NCBI GenBank assembly: GCA_032718475.1
Contig: JAUCBJ010000994.1
Coordinates: forward strand, 1-30,735
Source of the DNA: Nemertoderma westbladi
Lineage: Eukaryota; Xenacoelomorpha; Nemertodermatida; Nemertodermatidae
Length of the DNA stretch: 30,735 bases
Direction: 5' to 3'
In this document: positions 1 to 9,852 of the stretch, piece after piece
Position numbering within the stretch: the first letter of the stretch is position 1
Layout: each line of letters starts with the position of its first letter
Program-made: the position numbers and the translations under genes
Notes under the pieces: generated by a model
The model's input: the letters and a program-made list of their open reading frames with translations, nothing else
Told to the model about the DNA's origin: nothing
Database searches by the model: none

Positions 1-713
1 AAGCGCGAACATACACCATTTTCGGACAACTCTTCGATTTATCACTCTCAGCGATTCAAAATTGTTTGGTTTTCGCTAAAATTTGGAATATAGGTGCCTA
101 AGATGCTATTCTACATGACAGGTCAGAAATTTTTTTTTTTCGCTATTTAATATTAGTTAATACTAGTTAACAACAAAAAAAACTTGGTTGCGCTTAAAAC
201 CCTAAGGCTTTTACAGTTTTGAACCTAATCACATGAAAGTTTTTTTATATGATAGATCAAAGATGGGGCAACATAACTATCAGGCGAAATTTTGTTAAAA
301 TAATTCTGCACCGCTAGGTGGCGCTGCAAATTTATGCAAATTTTTAGGTTTTTTATAAATAGTATTAAATTTTATTAACAAAAAATTTCGAAAAGTTGCC
401 TGATACTTTTATGCAGGGTGACTATCTAGACACCCACAGGAAGTTTCAGACTAATTACTCAAAAATTGTAGAAGTAGTAGGGTTTTGAAGTTGACAATTT
501 CATGAAAAAAATATTTGGAGATAATCGACCTTTCATTATACATAGTAATAGTAATTTCAATAGGATTCCGTAAATGGAAATTTACATAACTTGAAAACTG
601 AAAGAGCTATTAAGTAGCGGTTTTCAGATTTGGAAACACCATTCAATGGTGCATTACAATAGACCATAAAAAAAATTTCGACATATTTTGGACCAAAATG
701 GTGTACCCCCCCC
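1..713. other. AT-rich non-coding sequence, no gene seen
   Basis: No convincing exon, RNA gene or terminal repeat is visible. The stretch is AT-rich with T and A homopolymers and a C run near 706-713. A CTCF-like string, CCGCTAGGTGGCGCTGC, lies near 311-327; it is noted only as a motif match. The sole open frame on the minus strand near 557-748 is short, low in complexity and unlike any family I know. Confidence 0.6.
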
Positions 714-1190
714 TTAAGTAAGGCAGCATCAGGAGTTGAAGAGTACAATAATTGGAAAAAAGTACCAATTTAAGAATAAAATTACGTATTACATGGTCGA
801 ATAAACGTAGAACATCTATTTTTCAATATTCTCTCGGCCCTTTATTAACTTCGATGGCGCTCGCTAAATAAAATGTCTTGAGAACAATAAATAAAAGTTC
901 TACTTTTCCCATGTAATAAATAATTATTATGATATTAACTACACTTTATGCGCATGGTTACTATTATCACAGAATAAGACAACCATTTAAAATATTAGTA
1001 ATAATGCCAACAATTAATTATTAAAACATTAGCCAACAAATTTCGACAAATTCGCAGCGCCATCTAGAGGTCCAAAATAATTTTTAAAATTGTCCAATAG
1101 ATATAAGATATTATTGATCGTCTTTATTAATCGCTCCATAAATTAGTGGGAAGTTATTCATTTGAGTTCAATAGATTGGATAATAGTGTT
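714..1190 (+). repeat. Dispersed AT-rich repeat, copy A
   Basis: This segment is a clear homologue of 21591-22079 plus 24391-24446. Both start at TTAAGTAAGGCAGCATCAGG and stay alignable for about 470 bp with scattered substitutions. Copy A lacks about 75 bp found in copy B (near 21635-21710). Homology runs at least to 1183, where copy B is cut by another element. Copy A therefore serves as the empty-site reference for two insertions in copy B. No coding capacity is seen. The sharp left boundary at TTAA could be a transposon end, but no matching right end is visible. Confidence 0.8.
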
Positions 1191-2072
1191 TGGTTAACTC
1201 AGTATTTACCGCACTATTTCAATATATCATGTCCACCTAACCATTTTAGCATATAAAGTGAAGGAGATAAATTATTATAGTTCTTGAATATCTATAGTGT
1301 AGTTGCCAAGATAACCTGATTCAAATTTCTCAAGGAAGGTCACTGAATTACCAGATAGTGAATTCATTATATGTTACATTAGTAGTAAAATAAGATAACG
1401 CGTCTGTGAGTTGAGTATCATTTTGGGTCGAGAAAACCATTAAGGTCGGTAAATTCCTACTTTATGAGATCGCCCGGGCATTTCTTCCTCTAAGATTTGG
1501 CCCGAGGATGTAAATCTCCTTAGTAGATTATCCTCCATCCCCTTCTTACAACAGAAAACTAACTGAAATCAAACTAAGTAGTTGTACTCTTTAAAAACGA
1601 ACCTGCCTTGTATTAGATAAATAAAATAAAGAAGAAGTTGTTTTGTTTTAAAGATAATAAAATAAAATGTAAAAATGTGTTGGCCTACTCTCAAAAAAAT
1701 CGAGCAAAAATATTTATTGTATTTAGTAGTGTTGCTACGATACAGCGATAAACAATACTTTCACTTTAAAACCCTTGAGTGTATAAAATTGTACAACACA
1801 AAAGTTGGTTTCGGGTATAAGCATTTTTGATTTTCTCCATTTATAACGTGGGGAGCGCTCACCCCTCTAGTTACAGTGTCGCAAGTCTCACAAGGGTAAT
1901 AAAGAATACAGAGCAAGTAGTGAAGTACGTCGTATAACGACAACAATACAGCCAAGTACGGTAGGGCTGAGCACAGTGGTAGCATATGATGGTATTGACT
2001 GATGGGAGGCCATGAGGAGGTAAGTTGCGGACATACAAGGTATCAGATAGTATTTCTAGGTCTATCTTTTAC
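1191..2072. other. Non-coding sequence, no gene seen
   Basis: AT-rich sequence without recognisable exons, repeats or RNA genes. The first part may still belong to the dispersed repeat of copy A, whose right end cannot be seen because copy B is interrupted. A minus-strand open frame at 1761-1985 has no family resemblance and is regarded as chance. Confidence 0.5.
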
Positions 2073-2240
2073 CTGAGCCGCTAGCTGAATGGTTAGAGCG
2101 TCAGGCTTCCAACTCGGAGGTCACCAGTTCGATCCCACCTGGATGTCATTGCCGACTTTGCAAAGCTGTGCCCAACAAAAGTTATAATAATGGCGGTGGG
2201 ACACGCCCTTCAGTTCCAAAATTATTACTGATTTTTTTTA
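2073..2240 (+). mobile_element. tRNA-headed SINE-like element
   Basis: The head looks like a degenerate tRNA with an internal Pol III promoter. An A-box-like TAGCTGAATGG lies at 2082-2092 and a B-box-like AGTTCGATCCC at 2126-2136. The loop CTTCCAA at 2106-2112 would carry anticodon TCC (Gly). The anticodon and T stems pair poorly and no acceptor stem closes, so a working tRNA is unlikely. About 95 bp of tRNA-unrelated sequence follows, and the element ends in eight T residues (2232-2239), a Pol III-type terminator. A tRNA pseudogene is the alternative. Only one copy lies in the window, so SINE status is inferred. Confidence 0.5.
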
Positions 2241-2997
2241 AACATTATGTTTATTGTTTACAAAATAATGCAAATAAGTTTTCTAACCACAGAACACCAT
2301 GCTCGCTATGTCAATATTAACAAAGAGCTACAGAGTGTCAAAAGAAATCAATTAAGTGCTCTGTTAAGGTTATCTAAAGTCATCAACTATGATTGTGAGG
2401 TTATCAATTAATTTTTTAATCATTAAAAATATCTGATGAAAATAATAGAACGAGGTAGATAGACAATAAAGCGAGTTAAGGGAAATAAACAATACAACTT
2501 AGACAATTCAATTTATTAGACATCATGGTTGAATTGGATAAAATTAACCAAAAACAACCAATTATTTTATCGGGAAAAATCTCGAACAAGAGGGAAAAAT
2601 AATTTCTAATTTAATAATTAATTAGATAGATATTAAAGTAATGCGTTATTATTGACAGTGTGATAAACTAATTCTGATAAATATAAACAAACCGCACACA
2701 AAAATAAAAAGAACCCATTGGCTAATTTAATTGAAATACAACTGAGTGGTAATACTTTTACTATAAGGTTAAATATATGTGACGATTGTTTACACCCACC
2801 ACCACCACCATTGAAACCTCCGTAGAGCAACGTTTCCATGACAACCGCCAGTCTATTCGTCGCCTTAATGTTCCAATAACCCGCCCTCCTCTACAAATAA
2901 ATAAAGCACATTGAGTTGACCCTACCAGCACAACCATCGACGCGCGATTGATTGGTTAACCGGTAGGAATAAAACAGCCTTACGATTCGGCCAATAG
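2241..2997. other. 3' flank / probable 3' UTR of the p180-kinectin-like gene
   Basis: This stretch lies directly downstream of the minus-strand stop codon of the coiled-coil gene, so part of it should be 3' UTR. A minus-strand AATAAA is readable near 2508-2513, but nothing fixes the cleavage site. A short CCA trinucleotide run lies near 2797-2813. No other gene is seen. Confidence 0.4.
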
Positions 2998-3391
2998 CTA
3001 GCTGTTCTGTTGGGAGTCACCGTTAAGCATAGCCTCAGCGGAGCCGTTTAATTGGTCGGCTGAAACGCTCGAAGTCCTTAGGGGCGAGTGGGGGGAAGCC
3101 AGTTGGGCCTTCAACTGCGTGGCGACTTGGCGTTCAGACTGTAACGCGATATCCCGCTCCGTTCTCAGTTCAACCATCTCCTCTTTTATCGCCTCCAACT
3201 CCACTCGCGTCGCTTCCAACTCGATGGCTGAGTCGTCCATGCCCTCCTTCCATTTGGTGTGCTCGGTATTAACTGACGCTTCCAGCTCGTGTAGGATTGT
3301 TTCAGTTTGATCGAGACCCAACTTAAACTGATCGCATTTGGTCTGTAGACTACTGTTCTCGGATTCAGCGGAAGCTAGACGAGAGTGCAAA
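2998..3391 (-). CDS. p180/kinectin-family protein, last coding exon
   Basis: Terminal exon of a minus-strand spliced gene. A splice acceptor (TTGATTACAG) ends at 3392; one base then completes the preceding codon and 130 codons follow to a TAG at 2998-3000. The peptide is a charged heptad-like coiled coil with a Ser-rich, Asn/Gln-rich tail. Its early part (CDQFKLGLDQTETILHELEA) lines up with the conserved C-terminal segment of RRBP1 (p180) and kinectin, where Cys-Asp-Gln-Tyr is followed by an Ala-Glu-Thr-Glu-containing helix. Those proteins are ER membrane proteins with long rods that bind ribosomes, microtubules or kinesin. The rod after this segment is much shorter than in vertebrate RRBP1. 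Family assignment is from memory of the motif, not a search. Confidence 0.7.
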
Positions 3392-4023
3392 CTGTAATCA
3401 ACAATTAAAAATAAGTGAGAAACATTGAAATATGAACAAAAATAATAATTTCTAATTATTTATAATAAATTAAAAATTTATCATTAGATGTTCACTTTAT
3501 GATTGTAATGCGAATAGATTTACTTCGGGAACGAAAAGAGGAAAGTGAGTATCAACAACGAGTTGCACCCATCATGAGGAGAATATCCAGGTTTTCACTT
3601 CTCGGTCGACTTTTTATTCGAATTTTATATAGGAAGAATTTGTATTTTTTAAATTATCCGTATTAAGTGTTTTATAGCTCTTATTTCTGTCAGATAACCT
3701 GTACAGATTCTAATTCGTTTATTGTTTTGGTTATATTCAGCCATTCTGGAACCAGGATTTTTAGGGAAGACCTGGAATTCTTCACATGGGAGCAAACTGC
3801 AAAGTTAAATATAACAGCAGAGATCGCAACCCATCAGAGTTTAAATTTCATTGTCAAATTTGTTAAATACCACAAAATTCGTAACCAAAAGTTCGCAATC
3901 AACTCAAACCATTGGAAAAAAATCACACATTATACATTGGACCAAAGTAACTCACTCACAACAGTTGTACAGATTTGTGAGACAAGGCGGGAGTCCAGAT
4001 TGGGTAAGTTAACATTCACTTAC
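3392..4023 (-). other. Intron of the p180/kinectin-like gene
   Basis: Bounded on the minus strand by a consensus donor GTAAGTG (4017-4023) and an acceptor TTGATTACAG ending at 3392. The upstream exon leaves two bases of a codon and the downstream exon supplies the third, giving Asp, so the splice keeps frame. The 632-bp intron holds a chance plus-strand open frame and no recognised element. Confidence 0.75.
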
Positions 4024-4196
4024 TCGGTAATCTGAGTTTCCAGATCCAGAAATCTGGATTCCAGATAATTGGTTACTTTGTCCTCATACTCGGCGTCCCA
4101 TTGGTCAATATTCTCGGGAATATCAACATCAGGAAATAGTTTCTGGAACACGGAGTACTGGTCATGTAAAGCCCGTCTTTGGGCTTCCTCGGCAAC
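4024..4196 (-). CDS. p180/kinectin-family protein, internal exon
   Basis: A 173-nt exon on the minus strand between acceptor CCAATACAG (ending at 4197) and donor GTAAGTG. It is open throughout, begins in phase 0 (Val-Ala-Glu-Glu) and ends with two bases of a split codon that match the next exon. It contains Lys-Leu-Phe-Pro-Asp-Val followed by an acidic, Trp-containing stretch. This corresponds to the LFPxV and aromatic segment just before the conserved coiled coil of RRBP1/kinectin. The agreement of splice consensus, phase and family order makes this a real exon. It was not obvious as a long ORF because it is short. Confidence 0.75.
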
Positions 4197-4321
4197 CTGT
4201 ATTGGAAATATAGTGAGTTAAAAACAATTGAGAATAAAAGGGACATACAACATATAGAATGGGTGGCTGAATAAATAATATATATTGAGAAGGGCTTCGT
4301 GTTGTTTTGGGCGGCGGTCAC

Positions 4322-4408
4322 CGAAGGAGGCAGGTCGCTCTCCTCTAGTCCAACACTGTCTCCAGGGAGGTCGTCGTTCGTGCTGTGCGGTGTCTGCATA
4401 TGGCCGGA
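4322..4408 (-). CDS. p180/kinectin-family protein, probable internal exon
   Basis: The minus strand shows an excellent polypyrimidine tract (4411-4440) leading to acceptor TTTCCCAAG. An open 87-nt stretch follows and can end at Ser before GTGACC. This gives 29 codons in phase 0 on both sides, consistent with the exons at 4024-4196 and 10186-10274. The peptide is hydrophilic and acidic (Thr, Ser, Asp, Pro rich) without recognisable motifs, as expected for a linker between two coiled-coil segments. The donor is weak (GTGACC rather than GTRAGT), so the 3' end of the exon is uncertain. Confidence 0.5.
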
Positions 4409-4661
4409 CTTGGGAAATGTAAAGAAAATAAAGAAACTTTCCGAGACATTTTTCCGGAAATTTCCGATTTTATTAATAATGTACAGTATTATAAAATTTA
4501 CCTTTAATAGGAAATATTTACAGAATAACTTCTTATTAATTGCATAAAATGTAATAATAAGATTTGAACTAAAATTGTGATTGTGACTTGGTGTTTTGGC
4601 ATTTCATTGTTATATATTTTATATTGAACGCAATTTCGGAAATTAATAAATTTTCAATTTT

Positions 4662-4666
4662 AACTC
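4662..4666 (+). repeat. Target-site duplication AACTC, left copy
   Basis: AACTC immediately precedes the left LTR and recurs at 9848-9852 immediately after the right LTR. Five bases is the usual duplication length for Ty3/gypsy integrases. This shows the element integrated as a unit and was not later rearranged. Confidence 0.9.
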
Positions 4667-4927
4667 TGTGATGTTCTTAGTTCTCGATATAATAAGATAT
4701 AACGTACAGAAACTATTGCAGAACAGAATAGACAAAATAATATAATAATATGCCTAGCGACTTCAGTACTGTCTGGTCCCTTGACTGAGCAGTTGCACCT
4801 GCTTTTATATAAAAAGCCCCAACAGAATGGAACGTATATATATCTATCCAATCACCATGAACTACTGTCCTACATGTATATGGGGCGAGCCATATAATAA
4901 TACGTATGTATGACGTATGTCATTACA
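4667..4927 (-). repeat. 3' LTR of the gypsy element
   Basis: This 261-bp LTR has short inverted ends (TGTAATG and CATCACA in element orientation). Aligned line by line with 9587-9847, I find no difference. It contains a TATATAAA-type box near 4804-4815. Confidence 0.95.
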
Positions 4928-4936
4928 CCCCCCTTC
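4928..4936 (-). promoter_or_regulatory. Polypurine tract of the gypsy element
   Basis: On the element strand GAAGGGGGG lies directly against the 3' LTR, the expected place for the plus-strand DNA primer of reverse transcription. Confidence 0.8.
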
Positions 4937-4951
4937 GAGCTCCGTAGGAGT

Positions 4952-5592
4952 TTATAACCGTATAGGTGGTTGACGATGACGTGAGGGGTATCGGCGAGTT
5001 TGGGGGCTGTGGTTTAGTTTGGGGTCCCAATGTACAGTTTTGTGTGACCGGGTGGGGTCGACGTCCGCCGCGGTCATGGGACTAGAGGACGTAGAGGTGT
5101 CCGGACCCAAAGTGGGTGGTTCAGCCGCACTGGAGAGTGGTTTGGAGGTGTCGACGAGGAGAAAGCGTCGGTTTCTCGTCACAGTACGGCCGGAGGGGGT
5201 TCGCACTGTGTATCGCCGATTGGGTCCAACCTCTACCACGGTTCCCTTGCGGTCCCAGCGATGTGAGTGGGGGTCCTGGATGACTACGGGGTCGTGGACA
5301 GCAAGGGGTGGGAGATTGCGGGCCGACTTGTTGTAGTCGGCAATTTGGGCAGCGCGGAGCGGGGTTGCGATTTTGTCTAGCCGGCGACGCGTGGCCTGGT
5401 GACCCGCCGCGAAAGCACTGTGATGGGCGGGAATACGGGTCCGCAGGGGGTGACCGTACACCACCTGCGCGGGAGAAAGTCCGGTCTCCCGAGGGCTATT
5501 CCGGAGGGCTAGTAGACCCTCGGCGAATGCTGGTGAGTCAGGGCGGCCTCCTGTTTTATCTAGAAGTCCTTTGAGCGCCTTCCGCGTGTCCG
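4952..5592 (-). pseudogene. gypsy pol fragment: integrase C-terminal region
   Basis: Third frame segment of pol. A methionine-initiated frame starts at 5464, but coding similarity in this frame begins near 5592, after a frame change from the preceding integrase segment. The upstream part has the alpha-helical pattern that follows the DDE glutamate in gypsy integrases, with an Arg-Asn-Ser-Pro and a Leu-Ser-Pro-Ala-Gln stretch near 5490-5510. It is followed by a GPY/F-like module (VGPNRRYTVRTPSGRTVTR, near 5165-5225). A Pro/Ser-rich tail ends near the polypurine tract. No chromodomain is evident. This start is only the start of an open frame; in an intact element this would be the end of the pol polyprotein. 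Confidence 0.8.
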
Positions 5593-6494
5593 TTACCCTG
5601 TGGGTATTCCGCGGATGAAGTAACCGGGGTGACGCCCCACTCGTTGAGGAAGGTGGTTGTAGCGCCGGCGGTCAGGGGGGTACCGCCGTCCGACCGCAGA
5701 CGGGTTGGGATTCCGTAGCGGGTAAACCATTGTCGCAGGGCGGCGATGGTTGGGAGGGCGGATGGGTGACCTGAGAAGGTGTGTAGGTCTGGCCACCCGC
5801 TATACCTGTCGACGAGGGCGAGATAGTGGCGGCCGTTCAACTGGAAGAAGTCGGCCGAAATGTCCTCGAATATGCGGGTCGGTAGGGGTTCTTCAAGGAA
5901 GGGTTCCTTTGGTAGCGTAGCGCGGTGGCGTAGGCACGAAGGACAGTTGGCGACGGAGGTCCGTACGTCGTTAGTCAAGCCCGGCCAATAGACGCACTGC
6001 CGGGCCCGACGGAGGGACTTATCGACACCCTGGTGAGGGGTATGGAGCCGCTCCAAGGTGTTAGCGCGGGACGCTAGGGGAATGACGAGCCGCTCCCCAT
6101 AGAGGATGAGGTCGCCGTCGGTGGAGAGGGAGTCTCGCAGGGCCCAGTATGCACCGACAGCGGGATCGCTGCGGGTACTGGGGGGAAAACCGGCGAGGAC
6201 CGCTGTGTGAAGAGACATGTAGGCGGGGTCAGCGCGAGCACCAGCGGCAAGGTCCTGTAGAATAGGGTCCGCAAGGTGGTCGTCCCCAGAGATGGCCGAA
6301 ATCGTGGCGATGGTGACGGAATGGAGACAGTACGCTGTCTCTCCGTCGTCTACGAGGTCGTCGGGTGTCGGCTGGTCTACGGGTGACCGGGACAGGGCGT
6401 CGGGAATGGCGTGAGATTTACCCTTGCACCAGGAGGTAGTGAACTGGTATGGCGCCAGCTTGGATTTTAGTCGTTGTATACGGGCGTTTTCCAC
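5556..6494 (-). pseudogene. gypsy pol fragment: end of RNase H plus integrase core
   Basis: Second pol segment, 312 codons from the first ATG, in a different frame from the RT segment. Residues 1-36 are the end of RNase H and the connection (IPDALSR). The zinc-binding HHCC module is visible as H151, H154, C184 and C187. The catalytic triad reads D215, D269 and E305 with exactly 35 residues between the last two, the classical DD35E arrangement. The segment stops shortly after the catalytic Glu because of a frame change near 5590. The integrase core is therefore chemically complete but cut off from its C-terminal domain. Confidence 0.88.
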
Positions 6495-8922
6495 TTCCGA
6501 GAACGATTTGCGTGCGGTCTAAGATGGCGACCAGCGGTTGATGGTCAGTGACCAGGGAGAAGGTGGGGAGCCCGAGGAGGAAGTTGCGGCATTTTTGGAT
6601 GGCCCATACTACCGCTAGAAGTTCCAACTCAATAGTGGCGTATCGAGACTCTGTGGGTGTTATAAACTGAGATCCGCATTCTATAAGGCGCCACTCTGTC
6701 CCGTGGCGCTGGAGAAGGGCGTAGCCGAGCCCATTGAGCCGAGAAGCGTCAGTTACGAGCTTAGTGTCGGCGGAGACGTCGAATGGGGCCAGAACCGGGG
6801 GTGTAGTTAAGGCCGCCTTGGCGGCGTCGAATGCGCGATTGTGGTCGGTTGTCCAGATGTATGGCGATTTCACCGATAGGAGCGGGCGTAGTGGTAGGAG
6901 CATCTCGGATATCTCTGAGGAGAAAGGAGCGAGTTGTTCTACGAGCCCGATGAAACTTCGGAGATCGGTTAGAGTTTCTGGACGAGGGAAGGAGGCTATA
7001 GCGGAGAGTTTTGCGGGGTCGGCGTGGATGCCGTCCGTTCCGACCAGGTAGCCGCCGAATTTTACCTGGGATTGGGCGAGCTGCACTTTACCGGGGTGCG
7101 GGCAAATACCTTTTTCCCTGCAGCGTTCGAGGAAACGGTGGATGGACACCAGATGTTCCTCTAGTGTGTCGTCATAGAGTAAGACGTCGTCGACGATCTT
7201 TATCATCCGAGGAAGTCCCTCGAGCGCCGCGTCGCCCCGTCTGTTAAACTCATCTCCGGAAGAGATAAGGCCCATCACACTCCGGGTGTGTTTATACCGC
7301 CCCCATGGCGTGACGAACGTCGTCAGCAGCTGGGACTCAGGGTCAAGGGGGACCTGCCAGTATCCATGGGCGGCGTCGAAGACTGAAAAGTACTTTGCAG
7401 TCCGCGAGATTTCGGCGATTTTTAGACGGGGGTTTGGTGTCGGGTAGTATGGCCTCTTTACTTGGGAGTTCAGGCCGCGTAAGTCCACGCAGAGGCGCAG
7501 TTTTCCGCTTGGCTTGCGTGTTACGGTAAGCGGGTGGGCCCAGTCTGTGGGTTCTTCCACGCGCTCGATAATATCGCGGCGTTCTAGATCGTCAAGAAGA
7601 GTTTTTACTTCGTCGCGAAGTGCGATGGCGATGGGTCGAGCGCCTTTGACATGGTAAGGCGTCGCACCCTCCTTGAGTTCGATATGCATCGCGGTACCAG
7701 GGATGGTTGGTAAGGGGGTTGCTTCGTCGTCGAAAACGTCCCCGAATGAGTTGAGGAGGTCCCTGGCTGAGGGCGCGCTGTCTGCGCCTGTGGGTGTTGC
7801 CGACTTCGTCTCGCGAACCGTAGCCGAAGAAATCGGGAGAACCGCAGCGGGCTGGGGGAAACTTGACGGGAGTATCCCCAGATCCATGCAAACCGATTTG
7901 CTAAGGATCAGCCCCTGCGTCTCCGGAGAGATAACGATTTCCGTTGTAGCGGAATTTTGGCCGGAGGAGATGACGGCGGGTAGGCGACCGCGAGTTTGTA
8001 TCGGTAGTCCGTCGGCCGCGACGAGATCCATGCTGGAGGAAGGTAGTAGATCCCTCCCGACTCCCCCAAGTTGGTGGAACAAGTTCTCGTTGAGGAGTGT
8101 AGCTGCCGCGCCGCTGTCCGGAAGCGCGCGTTTTATCGTGCCGAGTCGAATACCGGTAGTGGAGTTAGTGAGGGTTACAGCGAGGTAATCCAGTTTGCAT
8201 ACCGCCGCGCGGTATTCTAAGCGGTTGATTGAGTCGCGGTAAAGCACCGTGTTTGTAGAAGAGGGTTTCTTTGAGGATCCGCTGGATCGGCACACCTTTC
8301 GGAAGTGCCCCTTTTTGCCGCAGCCGCTGCAGTTAACTTCGCGGGCAGGGCATGCGGATTTGTCGGAGTGCTTTACTTGCCCACAGTTTCCGCAAGTGTG
8401 GGCGCGATTGTTCCCCGGCCCAGTGGAGGAGGATCTCCAGGGATGCTGGGAACCGGTCGATGGGGGCGTCGGAGCACCCTGTCGCGTTGGAGAACGGCCG
8501 CCGCGCTTTTTGTATTGGGAGATTTTAGAAACCGAGCGCGAACTCCCTAGTACTTGGGTGTTTTTAGCGCTGGACTCCCAGTTCTGGCAGATAGTGCGAG
8601 TTTCTTCTAGTGAGGGTCGGGGTAGTAATTTCAGGAGTTCTTGTTGAGTCTCGGTACAGTACAGCCCAACGAGAATCTGAGTGACTATCTGGTTGTCCCG
8701 GCACTCCGCGCACAGTTCTGCGAGTTCGGCGAGGTGTTTTAATGACCGATAGAAGTCATCGAAAGTTTCGGTAGCGCCCTGGCGGCGTCTGTGGAATTGC
8801 ATGCAGTCGAGAGCGATGCTGCGTTTACCGCGGAGGTGTTGCTGCAACCCATCGAGAATCGTCGCCGCGTCCACCTCGCCATTGTCCGGATCCAGTTCCA
8901 GGGCACAGGGTGTAGCGGACAA
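6418..8922 (-). pseudogene. gypsy gag 3' part, protease, reverse transcriptase, RNase H
   Basis: An 834-codon open frame. Residues 1-130 are the capsid C-terminal part of gag. Two zinc knuckles follow: C177-x2-C180-x4-H185-x5-C191 (one residue longer than the standard spacing) and a canonical C198-x2-C201-x4-H206-x4-C211. The protease has the aspartic motif Leu-Pro-Asp-Ser-Gly-Ala (D269). Reverse transcriptase spans about 430-620, with D516 in FSVFDAAHGYWQ and the catalytic pair D578-D579 in Ile-Val-Asp-Asp. RNase H begins about 690, with D725, E765 and D793. Gag and pol share one frame here, so no frameshift signal is needed between them. The frame is lost near 6520 within RNase H. Confidence 0.92.
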
Positions 8923-9529
8923 CGTCGTGTAGGCCTGATCCCAGGGCGGTGAGGAGTGTGTATACTACTTCGCTGCGTGGGAATGTTTCTGCGCTCTGGC
9001 GGCGGAGATTGCTGTCCCAACTGTCCCGCCAACGGCGGAAGGCGGGCAGTTCGACCGAAGTATCAATGCGGTCTAGATTTCCGATATCTTTGGTGCGGCG
9101 ACGCGTGGGGGCCGCCTGTGGGGGATCGGGTTGTCCTACGGGATTATCGGCGAAGTGCGGACGGCCGAGGTGGGCGAGAATGTCCGCTAAACGGCGATTA
9201 GCAGCCGCTTGTTCTTCCCGATGTTCGCGTTGCTGCTCTTCCAAACGGCGGTTCGCGTTTTCCTGTTGCTGCGCCATGAGTTCCAGGAGTTGCGCCATGC
9301 TGGGTTGGCCACCGGTAGCCGCGTCGGTTTCCTCGAAGCGGGCGGGTGTATCGGCGATCCGAGCGTTGAGTTTCTTGCGAAGCGTTGCATCGGATGTTTT
9401 CGATGTCGTTGGGATCCTGGCGTCAGCGCAATACTGAATCAGTTTTGAACGATCCAACGACGCGACCTCGGCGGGTGAGAGGTCCGACCAGCAAGGTTCC
9501 TCAGCGGAAGAAGCATCGGAATCCGCCAT
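8825..9529 (-). pseudogene. gypsy gag, N-terminal part
   Basis: An open frame of 234 codons starting with ATG at 9529, about 57 bp downstream of the 5' LTR. Residues about 15-75 look like a SAP-like basic helix-loop segment. Residues about 80-120 are an Arg/Glu/Gln-rich coiled coil, and from about 150 the capsid fold begins. The capsid frame jumps into the 834-codon frame near 8930-8945 at a short G run, consistent with loss or gain of one base. The last roughly 30 residues here (after Thr-Ala-Leu-Gly) are therefore off-frame. Confidence 0.82.
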
Positions 9530-9568
9530 CGTATTGGGAGTTTAGTTTGTCTGAAGTTCAGTACTGAA

Positions 9569-9586
9569 GGCCTACTCGCAGCGCCA
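9569..9586 (-). promoter_or_regulatory. Primer-binding site of the gypsy element
   Basis: Directly adjacent to the 5' LTR the element strand reads TGGCGCTGCGAGTAGGCC. The leading TGG complements a tRNA CCA end. I cannot assign the primer tRNA with confidence. Confidence 0.7.
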
Positions 9587-9847
9587 TGTGATGTTCTTAG
9601 TTCTCGATATAATAAGATATAACGTACAGAAACTATTGCAGAACAGAATAGACAAAATAATATAATAATATGCCTAGCGACTTCAGTACTGTCTGGTCCC
9701 TTGACTGAGCAGTTGCACCTGCTTTTATATAAAAAGCCCCAACAGAATGGAACGTATATATATCTATCCAATCACCATGAACTACTGTCCTACATGTATA
9801 TGGGGCGAGCCATATAATAATACGTATGTATGACGTATGTCATTACA
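9587..9847 (-). repeat. 5' LTR of the gypsy element
   Basis: Identical over 261 bp to the LTR at 4667-4927. Read on the minus strand it should drive transcription into gag. A TATATAAA-type box near 9724-9735 is the likely core promoter, and a CRE-like TACGTCA lies close to its outer end. Confidence 0.95.
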
Positions 9848-9852
9848 AACTC
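9848..9852 (+). repeat. Target-site duplication AACTC, right copy
   Basis: Matches 4662-4666 exactly and directly abuts the LTR end. Confidence 0.9.

Larger units (their letters stand above)
4667..9847 (-). mobile_element. Ty3/gypsy LTR retrotransposon, complete but frameshifted
   Basis: A 5181-bp element on the minus strand. In order it has a 5' LTR (9587-9847), PBS, gag with two CCHC knuckles, protease, reverse transcriptase, RNase H, integrase, a purine tract and a 3' LTR (4667-4927). This domain order places it in Ty3/gypsy. No env-like open frame follows integrase. The interior is distinctly GC-rich compared with the AT-rich host DNA and the AT-rich LTRs. The two LTRs match at every one of 261 positions and the 5-bp target duplication is intact, so insertion is recent. 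Three frameshifts in gag-pol make this copy non-autonomous as read. Confidence 0.95.

Noticed and set aside
2073-2150. Functional tRNA-Gly gene
   Set aside because: A- and B-box are present but the anticodon and T stems pair poorly and no acceptor stem closes; a SINE head or pseudogene fits better.
3667-4035. Plus-strand 122-codon open frame
   Set aside because: It lies antisense in the intron between two well-supported exons, overlaps the exon boundary and has no family features.
4928-5100. An env gene downstream of integrase in the gypsy element
   Set aside because: The integrase frame runs almost to the polypurine tract, leaving no room for another gene, and no signal peptide or membrane segment is seen.
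6734-8647. Plus-strand open frames of 100-170 codons within the gypsy interior
   Set aside because: They are antisense shadows of gag-pol in GC-rich DNA; the minus-strand frames hold all catalytic motifs.
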